Source: Desulfosarcina alkanivorans
Lineage (GTDB): Bacteria; Desulfobacterota; Desulfobacteria; Desulfobacterales; Desulfosarcinaceae
DNA length: 64,000 nucleotides
Direction of reading: 5' to 3'
Assembly (NCBI RefSeq): GCF_009688945.1
Contig: NZ_AP021874.1
Coordinates: 2,480,001 to 2,544,000 of the forward strand
Positions 36,111 through 44,463 of this stretch are shown here, in pieces. Made by a program: the position numbers and the translations under genes. The notes beneath the pieces were generated by a model. It worked only from the letters and a program-made list of their open reading frames with translations, did no database searches and was not told the DNA's origin. Numbering within the stretch: the stretch's first letter is position 1; each line of letters starts with the position of its first letter.

Positions 36111-37172
36111 TTACGGCATGCGGTAGACCATGGCATTGATGTTCATGCCCGCGCCGACGGAAGCGAATACGGCGATATCTCCCGACGTCAGCCGGTGGCC
36201 TTCCAGCCGCTCTTTCAGGAGCAGATCCAGCAGGGTGGGAATGGTGGCCACGGAGCTGTTGCCGGCCCAGTGGATGATCATGGGCATGATATCACCGGGG
36301 ATGGCGTCGACGCCGCACAGCTTGAACAGCCGTTTGAGAATGGCGCCATCCATTTTGGCGTTGGCCTGGTGCAGCAGAATTTTTTTGACATCGCCGAGTC
36401 CCAGACCGGCCCGGTCCAGCACCTGTTTCACCACCAGGGGAACGGTTTTCAGGGCATACTTGTAAATGTCGTGGCCGTCCATCTTGATGTAAAGCTCATT
36501 GCCCTCGTGATCCGGACGGTACGACCGCCCCAGCCGCAGCATCCAGGCCTTGTCCAGCGCGTCCGTCCGGGTGACGTGGGACAGGATGCCGCCATTTTCA
36601 TCCGACGACTCCAGAAGCGTCGCCCCGGCCCCGTCGGCAAAAATCATGCAGTCGATGTCGTGGGGGTCCGACACCCGCGAGAGGGTTTCAGCGCCGATCA
36701 CCAGCGCCCGCCTGGCATCTCCCGACCGAAGGTAGTAGTCGGCCATGATCATGCCCTGAAGCCAGCCCGGGCAACCGAAGGGGATGTCGTAGGCCACCGT
36801 GTAGGGGTTTTTGATTTGAAGCCGCTGCTTCACCCGCGAGGCGATCGTGGGCACCATGTCCGTCCGCAGGTTGCCGTCCCGGACATCCCCGAAATTCTGG
36901 GCGACAATGATGTAATCCAGGCGTTCCCGGTCATGGCCGTCCAGGGCCTCGACCGCCGCCTCATAGGCGATGTCGGTGGTGGTCAACCCGCTGCTGACAT
37001 ACCGTCGTTCCCGGATACCGGTGATCTTGTGCAGCGTTTCAACGATTTCAGGAACGGGTTTTTCCAGCCGGGCACCATCCTCCCCGTAAAACCGGTTATC
37101 GAGAAAATGGGCGTTGGGAATGATTTCGGATGGAATACAGCACCCGGTGGAGACGATAATCGAATTGGGCAT
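36111..37172 (-). CDS. 3-oxoacyl-ACP synthase III-like enzyme
   Basis: A 353-residue thiolase-fold protein. The catalytic triad of KAS III is visible: Cys in IPFGCPGWLQG (about residue 129), His in ILLHQANAKM (about 262) and Asn in HWAGNSSVATIP (about 297). The opening SIIVSTGCCIPSEIIPN and the FADGAGATLLE block are typical. It starts carbon-chain condensation using acyl-CoA or acyl-ACP and malonyl-ACP. It is convergent with the DUF11 operon. Alone, without acp or fab genes, it is more likely specialised (ketone, hydrocarbon or branched chain) than housekeeping FabH. Confidence 0.88.
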   Translation of the reverse strand: MPNSIIVSTGCCIPSEIIPNAHFLDNRFYGEDGARLEKPVPEIVETLHKITGIRERRYVSSGLTTTDIAYEAAVEALDGHDRERLDYIIVAQNFGDVRDGNLRTDMVPTIASRVKQRLQIKNPYTVAYDIPFGCPGWLQGMIMADYYLRSGDARRALVIGAETLSRVSDPHDIDCMIFADGAGATLLESSDENGGILSHVTRTDALDKAWMLRLGRSYRPDHEGNELYIKMDGHDIYKYALKTVPLVVKQVLDRAGLGLGDVKKILLHQANAKMDGAILKRLFKLCGVDAIPGDIMPMIIHWAGNSSVATIPTLLDLLLKERLEGHRLTSGDIAVFASVGAGMNINAMVYRMP

Positions 37173-37222
37173 TTTCCCCCCATGTTGTCTTTCTTTGATG
37201 CCCTCGTAGAAAGTCGTTTTTC

Positions 37223-37350
37223 AGACGGGTTCGAAAAAAAAGCCGCAATCAAGGCTTGCGAAGCCAGAGGAATGAGGTGTACTCACGGTACTCCGCAGTG
37301 ACGAGGGATGAAGCGTAACGCAGATATCGGCTTTTTTTTCGAACCCGTCT
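37223..37350. mobile_element. 128-bp MITE-like element
   Basis: Bounded by perfect 23-bp terminal inverted repeats: 37223-37245 (AGACGGGTTCG, eight A, GCCG) and 37328-37350. The interior (about 82 bases) contains GAGGTGTACTCACGGTACTCCGC. It encodes nothing convincing. No clear target duplication is seen. A MITE or REP-type dispersed element is the best reading, and the A8/T8 arms could also act as a two-way terminator. The open frame beginning inside it (MKRNADIGFFF) is most likely non-genic. Confidence 0.65.
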
Positions 37351-37485
37351 TCTTTAGGTCGGGTGTATTAATGGATATTGGATCATTATTCAAGGGCTGT
37401 TCACCCCTGGGTGTAAAAGTTTTGTCAACGGCGCGTCCCGCAGGGTTGCAGCCAGGCTTGCAAAGCCCCCCATCGACGTTCATAA

Positions 37486-39121
37486 TGGCCGGGGATCCGG
37501 TTCGGTCCCGGAAACGGCGCGGATGCCAACGGGACGCCGGACAATGCCCGCACCCCGCTGATGGTCGCCGTCCGGCGCAAAAACGCCCCCGTGGCGCACA
37601 AGTCCTGCTGGAAAGCGGGATCGCGCCGGACGACCGACGCTACCGTGCGGCCACCCCCCTGATCGTGGCCACGCGAAACGGCGATACCCGCACCGCAGCC
37701 ATTCTGCTCGAGCACGGCGCCCTTCCGGACGGCGAGCCGCCGGGGGGTATGGCCGCCCTCAGCCATGCGGCCGCCAATGGCGATGCATCCATGACCAGGC
37801 TGCTGCTGGCAAACGGCGCCGATCCCAACCGACGCGCTTTCGGTCGATTTTCTCCCATGTATCGCGCGGTGGAATCCGGATGCGTGGAATGCGTCCGTCT
37901 GCTGGCCGGGGCGGGGGGGCTGCCCATCGGCAAAACCAACAAGAACGAATCGGTCGCGGCGCTGGTGATACGACGCAACCAATTGGAGATAAAGGATATA
38001 TTCAGGGACCACATCCGTTCAGGGGCATGGCGCCCGATGCGCTGGGCACCGCGGAGGACCTGATCCGGCCCGTTCGCCGGCAGGAATGGGCCCTGCTGCG
38101 CGGGTTGCTGTCCCTGGGGCTGCCGCCGGATCGCCGGGACGACCGTGGCAGGAGCGCCTTGATGCTGCTGGCCGGAACCCCCATGCCGCGGAAGGGGATC
38201 GCGCCGGGCGCGGTCGTCACCGGTGCCGGAATACTGATCGATCTCGGTGCCGATGTCAATGCCAGGGACCATCAGGGCCATACCGCCTTGATCCTGGCAT
38301 CCCGATCCGGCGCCGCCGACCTGTTCGACCGGCTGATTTCTGAAGGTGCTGACCTGAATGCCGCCAGCGAAGACGGACGAACCGCGCTGACCGAGGCGAT
38401 TTCCAGGGGGCACGGGGCCATGGTGGCGCGATTGATCCAGTGCGGGGCCGACCCGAACGCCACGATACGGACCGGTAAACGTACACGTTTTCCGCTGGGC
38501 ATGGCCGTTGCCAACCGGGATGCCGGCATGGTGGGGCGGTTGATCGCGGCCGGTGCAACCATTCCCCCTGACGGTCGAAGCGCCTGCGACCTGTTTCAAA
38601 AGGCAGCGCCCCAACCCGAAATCGTCCGCCTGCTGGCGGGATCCGGGGTGGACCTGAACCGCAGGGATGAATTGAACCGTTACCCCTTGAGCACGGTCAT
38701 GCGCCACGGCCCGCCCGAATCGGCCGCCGCCATGATCGACGCCGGTGCCGCGCCTCACCTTGAAGACTGGCGCGGCCAGCAGCCGCTCATGGTTTTTGTG
38801 AAAAACGGTCAGGCCGCCCTGGTGCGCCTGTGCGTGGAAACGAGCGATCGGATCCGGCAGGATCCCGAAATCATGCGAAATGCCATGTATTGGGCCGTCC
38901 GGAGCGCCCGGGTGGAGGTGGTGCGGACCTTGCTGGAATATGGCACGTTTTTCAATCGGATGGCCGAAGTGGAGGCCCTTCTCCAATGGGCCGAGGTGCC
39001 GCCGGAATCCCCCCATGCCAGGGACCGGATCCTGGCCCTGTTCCGGGATCGAATCGGTACCGGAGCCGGCCGGCAAAATAAAGGAAGCGCCGTCATGATC
39101 ACGGGCAGGCCGAAAGGATAG
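37486..39121 (+). pseudogene. Decayed ankyrin-repeat gene with two frameshifts
   Basis: Ankyrin repeats are legible across three frames. Positions 37486 to about 37600 read GADANGTPDNARTPLMVAV in one frame. From about 37600 to about 38030 a second frame reads TPLIVATRNGDTRTAAILLEHGA and LLLANGADPN. From about 38030 to 39121 a third reads LGADVNARDHQGHTALILA, GADLNAASEDGRTALTEAI and GADPNATIRTGK. Both changes are of the same sense, as two single-base losses would give; the first lies by a C5 run. The 5' end lacks a start codon or ribosome site and has a TAA at 37483. A downstream remnant from ATG 38027 could still be expressed. Confidence 0.7.
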
Positions 39122-39162
39122 CCGATGCCCGTCCGTCGATGGCGGCCTGTAAGGAGAAAACG

Positions 39163-40023
39163 GTGATTCCTGGCCTCAAAAATGGTTTCATTTCCACGGC
39201 GGCAGCCATCCTGGCGTCGCTCCTGATCGTGTCCATCGGTGTTTGCGGCGAGCAACTGGCCGTCATTGAGCTCAAGCATCGTCCGGCCGACGACATCATC
39301 CCCGTCATCACCCCCTTTCTCGGTCCCGGGGATACACTCAGCGGAAAGGATTTTTTGCTCTTTGTCGGCACCACACCGGATAATCTGGCCCGGATTCAAT
39401 CCATCGTCTCCCACCTGGACCAGGCCGCACGCCAGCTGGCCATCACCGTGGTCCAGGGAGAAAATGCCCTGGAATCATTGGGCTCCCTGGCGGTTTCCGG
39501 CAGGGTGTCCGTCGGCGAGCAGGTCACCGTGGGAGTGGGCGATCATCGCGGGAAGCCGGATGACACCCTGGCCGTCGATGCCCGGAGCAGGCAGCGCAGG
39601 CGCAGCAGCAGCGATATCCAGCGCGTCATCGCCCAGGAAGGTCAGGCGGCCACGATTTTTGTGGGGCTGTCCGAGCCGGTGTCCACGGGCAGTCCACGGC
39701 ACCATGGCATGCGGGTCGGCCAGATCCGCGGATACCGTGAAATGCTCACCGGCGTGCGGGTGACCCCGCGCGTCTCGGGGGACCGGATGACCCTGGAGAT
39801 CGAGACCCGGCGGGACGGACCGGGGGACGGCGGCAGCGGGACCGTCCGGACCCAGGGGATTCAAACCCGGATCCAGGGCCGGCTCGACGAGTGGATCGAA
39901 ATCGGTGGGATACTCACCGCAAAAGACCGGACGGGGACCGGCCTCGGCGAACGCCAGACCGCCCGGCAGTCCAGCCGCAGGCACGTGTTTGTCCGCGTTG
40001 AGGCGGTGCCTCAGCCAGATTGA
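39163..40023 (+). CDS. Exported secretin-N-domain-like protein
   Basis: A 286-residue protein. The start is GTG 39163 because AAGGAG (39151-39156) is six bases upstream; ATG 39139 is a worse alternative. The signal segment (about residues 8-28) ends near VCG. Residues 30-95 match the type II/III secretion secretin N domain (LAVIELKHRPADDIIPVITPFL, LARIQSIVSHLDQAARQL). The rest is Arg/Gly-rich and lacks the secretin pore domain. It is a short periplasmic relative of secretins, possibly pilus- or secretion-associated. It follows the ankyrin remnant closely. Confidence 0.75.
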   Translation: MIPGLKNGFISTAAAILASLLIVSIGVCGEQLAVIELKHRPADDIIPVITPFLGPGDTLSGKDFLLFVGTTPDNLARIQSIVSHLDQAARQLAITVVQGENALESLGSLAVSGRVSVGEQVTVGVGDHRGKPDDTLAVDARSRQRRRSSSDIQRVIAQEGQAATIFVGLSEPVSTGSPRHHGMRVGQIRGYREMLTGVRVTPRVSGDRMTLEIETRRDGPGDGGSGTVRTQGIQTRIQGRLDEWIEIGGILTAKDRTGTGLGERQTARQSSRRHVFVRVEAVPQPD

Positions 40024-40058
40024 CCAACGGGCCGTCAGGCACGGACCCGGCCCGGTGC

Positions 40059-42506
40059 TTACCCGGCCATGGCCATTTTATCGGCATTGAGGGTGCCGAA
40101 CATCTTCCAGGTTTCATTGAAGGCGGCTTCGAAGGAGCGGTCCTCCATGTACTCCCGGGCAGCCCGCCCCATCTCCGACCGCCGCCGGGAATCGGCGACC
40201 AGCGATTCCATGGCACTCAAGATGGCACGGGCACAATTTCCTTTCACCACGAGCCCGGTCTTTTCCGGGATGACATTCTCGGCCGGCCCCCCCTGATCGG
40301 TGACAATAACCGGGACACCCGAGGCCTGGGCCTCCAGGACCACGTTGCCGAATGTGTCCGTGGTGCTGGGGAAAACAAAAATATCGCTGGACGCGTAGGC
40401 GGACGCCAGATCGTCCCCTTCCAGGCGTCCTGTGAAAATGCACGGCAGGCCGCGGTTCTCGGCCTTCATCTCATCCAGGTAGGGACCGTCGCCGACGACG
40501 GTCAGAACGACCGAGGGCGTGGATTGAACCAGTCGGCGATAGGCCTGGGACAGCAGGTGAAGGTTCTTTTCTTTGGACACCCGCCCGACATAGATCAGCT
40601 TGGTCGTTTGCGCATCGCAGTGCCACCGTTTGAAAAACCCGTTGCGCCTTGAGGGATTGAATCGCCCGGTGTCGATGCCGCGGGGATAGACCTTGATTTT
40701 TTCCGCGCTGATTCCCCGGGCGACCAGTTCCTCCCGGGTGCTCCGGGAGGGGGCGTAGATCAGGTCCATCTGGTCGTAGTACCAGAGAACGAATTTCCAG
40801 GCCAGATCTTCCATGAAACCGCTCCCGGTGAGGACCTGCACATACTGGGGAATGGCCGTGTGGTAAGTGCCGGAAATGGGAAGCCGGAGAAATCGGGCAA
40901 TGGCCAGGGCGGCCAGTCCGATGGGGCCCGGGGTTGCCGTGTGGATATGGTTGAACCCCTGCCGGTGGCAGTAGTCCAGCATCTCCAGCACCGGCGGATA
41001 GAAAATCTTCTGCTGCTCGTATTCGGGCAGGTCATAGGTGCCGATGGGAGTAAAATGGGCGACGCCCTTCTCCGACGGCCGGTTCCGGTCGTCACAGGTG
41101 ATCAGCGTATAGCGGCGGTCGGCTGCCGCGGCAGACTGAACCTGCTGCCGGAGGGTCAGGGCGACACCGTTGACTTCATAAAAGGTGTCGGTGAAATGGG
41201 CCACATGGGTATCCCCGGCAGGCGCCGGGGTCTGGTCGCCCGGGGGCCGGCCGAAGCGCCCGGCGATCTGGTTTCCCAGGTCCCGTCCCATGGTAAACTG
41301 GGAATAGGCGACAAAATAGGGGGCCAGCAGGGTGGTCATCCCGCCGGCGGAACCGATGGTGTGGAAAATGTTGAAGACATTGGCGCCGGAAAGATGATCC
41401 AGCAGGTGGTTGCCGAAATGGACCATCACCCGGTTCGAGAGGCGGTTGACGAACTCGAACCACTGCCCTTCACGCGCCTCGTCCTGCCCGCCGTCCTTTC
41501 TGTCCGCTGCCAGCAGATCCGGGTTTTCATCGATGAGCTTCTGGGTTTCATGGCGGAGGAGGGAGGCCAGGGAGTCCGACAGGGGATGTTTCACCCGCTT
41601 GTTTTTTTTGGCGCTGAAGAAAAAATAAACCCGGGAGAGCATCCCGGGTTCCGGTGCCGGATCGAGCCCCAGTGAACCGTCCAGGAATCGGACCAGCGGA
41701 TCTTTTCCCGCGTATTGCCCCAGATTGAATTTGCGGCGGAAAAACTGCCAGGCGATGCCGTAGAGGTTGTGGGCCATGGTCTGGGGCGAAGGCGCGGTGG
41801 CATGCACCACCACCCGGCTGTTTTCAATGGCCGAAAGCGATGTCCCGGTATCCGGATCGCCCGTGAACTCGGTGTAGGTTCGGGCGACGTTCAGGCCGCT
41901 GTGGTCATCCGACCCGCCGAAAAGCCGTTTCTGATGAGGATGGGGAAATGACGGTGTGATGCCGTGCCGGTCGACCAGCCGCTGGATATCATCGGGGGTC
42001 AGCTGGTTCAAAAGGCGCCTGAGCGTCTGGTTTTCCCGGCTGTTGCGCGCACCGTTCAATTCGAAATTCCTGAACAGCAGCAACAGGCGTTCGAAGTGGT
42101 CCACCGTCAGCCTATCGTTGACCGCATAGAGTGGATGGGCGATTATATTGAAGATCTTCTCCTGCTCAAAATAAGCGACCAGGTCAAAAATATTCTTGCG
42201 CAGCCGCTGGATGTCGACGTGCTGGGATTCGGTGATATCAAGGGCCAGCACGTGAAGTTTGCAGCCGTCTTCGGGGAAGTAGCTGGTCACCTCCTCGCTG
42301 ACGAAGGCACCCGGCAGATGGGCGATTTCCAGGGCACCGCCGATACTGTTGTGGTCGGTGATGGTCACATGGGTCATGCCCCGCCGCCTGGCGATATCAT
42401 AGAGCTGGAGCGGCTCGGTGAAGCTTTCGGGGCAGTCGAGTTTTTTCAGGATCCATTGGGATGGCCGTTCGGAGAACTTGGAGTGGACGTGCAGGTCGAT
42501 CCGCAT
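40059..42506 (-). CDS. PHP phosphoesterase - GT4 glycosyltransferase fusion
   Basis: An 815-residue protein from ATG 42506 with AAAGGA upstream. The N-terminal PHP metallophosphoesterase has metal ligands DLHVHS, TITDHNS, a Glu-rich EEVTSYF and FGGSDDH (residues 3-210). A helical linker of about 200 residues follows. The C-terminal part (about residues 430-815) is a GT-B family-4 glycosyltransferase with YPRGIDTGRF, LIYVGRVSKEKNLHLL and the nucleotide-sugar site FPSTTDTFGNVVLEAQASG. The fusion implies transfer to and dephosphorylation of the same lipid or sugar phosphate. It is 16 bases after the radical SAM gene and probably in its operon. Confidence 0.9.
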   Translation of the reverse strand: MRIDLHVHSKFSERPSQWILKKLDCPESFTEPLQLYDIARRRGMTHVTITDHNSIGGALEIAHLPGAFVSEEVTSYFPEDGCKLHVLALDITESQHVDIQRLRKNIFDLVAYFEQEKIFNIIAHPLYAVNDRLTVDHFERLLLLFRNFELNGARNSRENQTLRRLLNQLTPDDIQRLVDRHGITPSFPHPHQKRLFGGSDDHSGLNVARTYTEFTGDPDTGTSLSAIENSRVVVHATAPSPQTMAHNLYGIAWQFFRRKFNLGQYAGKDPLVRFLDGSLGLDPAPEPGMLSRVYFFFSAKKNKRVKHPLSDSLASLLRHETQKLIDENPDLLAADRKDGGQDEAREGQWFEFVNRLSNRVMVHFGNHLLDHLSGANVFNIFHTIGSAGGMTTLLAPYFVAYSQFTMGRDLGNQIAGRFGRPPGDQTPAPAGDTHVAHFTDTFYEVNGVALTLRQQVQSAAAADRRYTLITCDDRNRPSEKGVAHFTPIGTYDLPEYEQQKIFYPPVLEMLDYCHRQGFNHIHTATPGPIGLAALAIARFLRLPISGTYHTAIPQYVQVLTGSGFMEDLAWKFVLWYYDQMDLIYAPSRSTREELVARGISAEKIKVYPRGIDTGRFNPSRRNGFFKRWHCDAQTTKLIYVGRVSKEKNLHLLSQAYRRLVQSTPSVVLTVVGDGPYLDEMKAENRGLPCIFTGRLEGDDLASAYASSDIFVFPSTTDTFGNVVLEAQASGVPVIVTDQGGPAENVIPEKTGLVVKGNCARAILSAMESLVADSRRRSEMGRAAREYMEDRSFEAAFNETWKMFGTLNADKMAMAG

Positions 42507-42522
42507 CGCTTTTCCTTTCTGT

Positions 42523-43806
42523 TTAAAAACGCCTCAATTTTCGATAATCCGGCGATTGCCGGCCGTTGAAAAAGCCGCAGGCCCGATAGTAGGACAGATC
42601 ACCGGCCCATGCGGCCAGCGCACCCGGCGTGGCCGCCATGCGCCGAATCAGGCCCAGCGGGTTGGCGGCCGCCTCGAGCAGGGGGCCGAACAACGCCGAC
42701 GGGTCGCGGAAGCACTCCCAGTCGCACTGGCGGCAGGCATCGGCCTCGGCCGGCGGCGTCAGCCGTCCCGGATCAACGTCCCACAGGGCGCCGAAGTCCT
42801 CATTCCCGCGGTAACCGCAGGGGTAGGTGTGCCCGTCGGCGGCATTGATGAAGAAGAAATCCACACCGCCGCGGCAGCCGTATGCCGGGATCGGAGACGT
42901 CCCGTCGCTGTACTGCCGCACCAGGGATTCCAGGGCGCACAGGGGAGAAAAAATACGAATCCGGGATCGAAAGGACCGGATGGCAGCGGTGAGGGCCTTG
43001 AACAGCATCCGCTTTTCGGGCCGGGTGAAACGAACGATGTCCGCCACGGTCGTGGCGGCGTACACCGCACTGAGGCCCCGTTGGCCTTCCGGCACATCGA
43101 TGCTCATGGGATAGCAGGCATTGGCCATGGTGAATCCCAGATCGACCGCCCGCTGGTAAAAACGCTCAAAGGCCTTTCGATAGCGGGAGTAAAAGGTATC
43201 CAGGCAGGCGCTGTCGGAACCGGCATCCGCCCGGGTCAGGTGGCGGGTGGCGTCCCCGCCCACGTTGCGGTTGATGCCAAGGTTGACCGCCGGGTAGATG
43301 CCGGCCCGGTGAAAAAGAGGCAGGGCGCGGCCGATCCCGGCAACCACCCCGGGAAACCCGCGCATCCCTTCGTGGACACAATCCACGGCCGAGTCCAGGC
43401 TGATCCAGAAGTTGCGCAGGGGCGTGTCGGCAAGCTGGTCGGCCATGCGGGCAATCCGGGATTCGAACCCTTTTTTCTCAGGACGGGCAAACATGAAACC
43501 GTTGGTCCCGGTACGGATGTAGGGTATGCCGGCAGCGCCCGCATGGCGGATCAGTTCCACCAGCCGGGGCACATCCAGCAAGGGCTCTCCGCCGGTAAAG
43601 GAGATGGCCTGTACCCCCCGGCCGGCGGCGGCATCGATCATCTTCTTGATTGCATCCGTGTCCAGGGTGGACCGGGCAAAGGATTCAGTCACACGCATGC
43701 CGCACTGGGGACATCGCGCGTTGCACCGGTCGGTAATCTGGACCACCACCTGCCCGGGGATGCGATGGGTTAAAATGGATTTGAGCAATACAGTCACGAG
43801 ACTCAC
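42523..43806 (-). CDS. Radical SAM protein with C-terminal cysteine region
   Basis: A 427-residue protein. The 4Fe-4S cluster motif CNARCPQC is at about residues 28-35, and the SAM-binding GGEP is in ISFTGGEPLLD. A later Cys-rich part (YGCRGGVDFFF, YPCGYRG, CRQCDWECF) resembles SPASM or twitch auxiliary-cluster regions. The start is GTG 43806, with an alternative GTG at 43797. It is the first gene of a two-gene operon with the PHP-glycosyltransferase, so a lipid or sugar modification is plausible. Substrate unknown. Confidence 0.85.
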   Translation of the reverse strand: MSLVTVLLKSILTHRIPGQVVVQITDRCNARCPQCGMRVTESFARSTLDTDAIKKMIDAAAGRGVQAISFTGGEPLLDVPRLVELIRHAGAAGIPYIRTGTNGFMFARPEKKGFESRIARMADQLADTPLRNFWISLDSAVDCVHEGMRGFPGVVAGIGRALPLFHRAGIYPAVNLGINRNVGGDATRHLTRADAGSDSACLDTFYSRYRKAFERFYQRAVDLGFTMANACYPMSIDVPEGQRGLSAVYAATTVADIVRFTRPEKRMLFKALTAAIRSFRSRIRIFSPLCALESLVRQYSDGTSPIPAYGCRGGVDFFFINAADGHTYPCGYRGNEDFGALWDVDPGRLTPPAEADACRQCDWECFRDPSALFGPLLEAAANPLGLIRRMAATPGALAAWAGDLSYYRACGFFNGRQSPDYRKLRRF

Positions 43807-44002
43807 CTTCCCTTCAGGTTGGAAACCGATGCGCCTCCAATAGCCTGCCCATTGTTACCCCCATGTTAGCCATTTGTTTGTTTTGCGTTCAAACCGCCCC
43901 CCCCGGCACGGTTCCGGGTTCCGGGCTCACCGGCTGAAAGCTGAAAGCGAGAAAAGCTCAAAACTCAAGGTTCAAAGCGCGGAAATCAAAAAGACTGGTT
44001 AT

Positions 44003-44051
44003 CCTTCAACCTTCAACCTTCAACCTTCAACCTTCAACCTTCAACCTTCAA
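44003..44051. repeat. CCTTCAA heptamer array, seven units
   Basis: Seven exact tandem units of CCTTCAA between the radical SAM gene and the small peptide gene. Similar short words occur just upstream (CTCAAAACTCAAGGTTCAAAG). Noncoding. Confidence 0.95.
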
Positions 44052-44101
44052 CCAGAAGCCGAAAGACGGTCTGAGCGTCAACATAAAAAAAACGGTGAGT
44101 A

Positions 44102-44122
44102 GTGAACGGTGAACCGTGAACA
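44102..44122. repeat. GTGAACN heptamer array, three units
   Basis: GTGAACG, GTGAACC, GTGAACA in series. The complementary words GTTCACC and GTTCACT occur at 59113-59126, so this word family is dispersed in the window. Confidence 0.8.
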
Positions 44123-44164
44123 GGATAACGGACGGTTTTAGGTTATAGGTAGAAGATCAAGGCT

Positions 44165-44206
44165 ATAGGCGATAGGCGATGGGCGATGAGCTATGGGCGA
44201 TGAGCT
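44165..44206. repeat. ATAGGCG/ATGAGCT heptamer array, six units
   Basis: Six consecutive heptamers: ATAGGCG twice, ATGGGCG, ATGAGCT, ATGGGCG, ATGAGCT. The word ATGAGCT is also the unit of the array at 59164-59212. Confidence 0.85.
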
Positions 44207-44338
44207 CGCTCACCGTTTTTAACCATTTTCTAACCACCCGGTAACACGACGCTAATCCTCTGATTTTAGGTTGCATCACAGAAAAGAAACCAACGGCTGG
44301 CCGATAGCGCCAACCTGTCAGGTGAGAGGAGAACCAGG

Positions 44339-44422
44339 ATGTCCGATGACATGTTCAATGGTATGATACTTTCAGTTTCCATTGCCTGCATTTTATCCAG
44401 CTTCTGGTTTAGCTTTTCCTGA
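44339..44422 (+). CDS. 27-residue membrane peptide
   Basis: ATG 44339 is preceded by GAGAGGAGA with ordinary spacing. The peptide begins MSDDMFNGMI and continues with a hydrophobic helix (LSVSIACILSSFWFSFS), so it should insert into the inner membrane. It lies 42 bases before the 811-residue gene and is likely transcribed with it. No known small-protein family is recognised. Confidence 0.5.
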   Translation: MSDDMFNGMILSVSIACILSSFWFSFS

Positions 44423-44463
44423 CTGTCGCTGTTTATGGATCAAAGGGTGGAATCAAGGGAGAC

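Noticed and set aside
36111..37172. Housekeeping FabH
   Set aside because: The catalytic triad fits KAS III, but no other fatty-acid synthesis gene is nearby and the sequence is diverged, so a gene symbol is not given.
37308..37485. Protein start MKRNADIGFFF as the true start of the ankyrin gene
   Set aside because: It lies within the MITE-like element and reads in a frame that is not the ankyrin frame of positions 37486-37600.
44003..44206. CRISPR array
   Set aside because: The units are 7 bp and lack spacers; repeats and spacers of CRISPR size are absent from the whole window.
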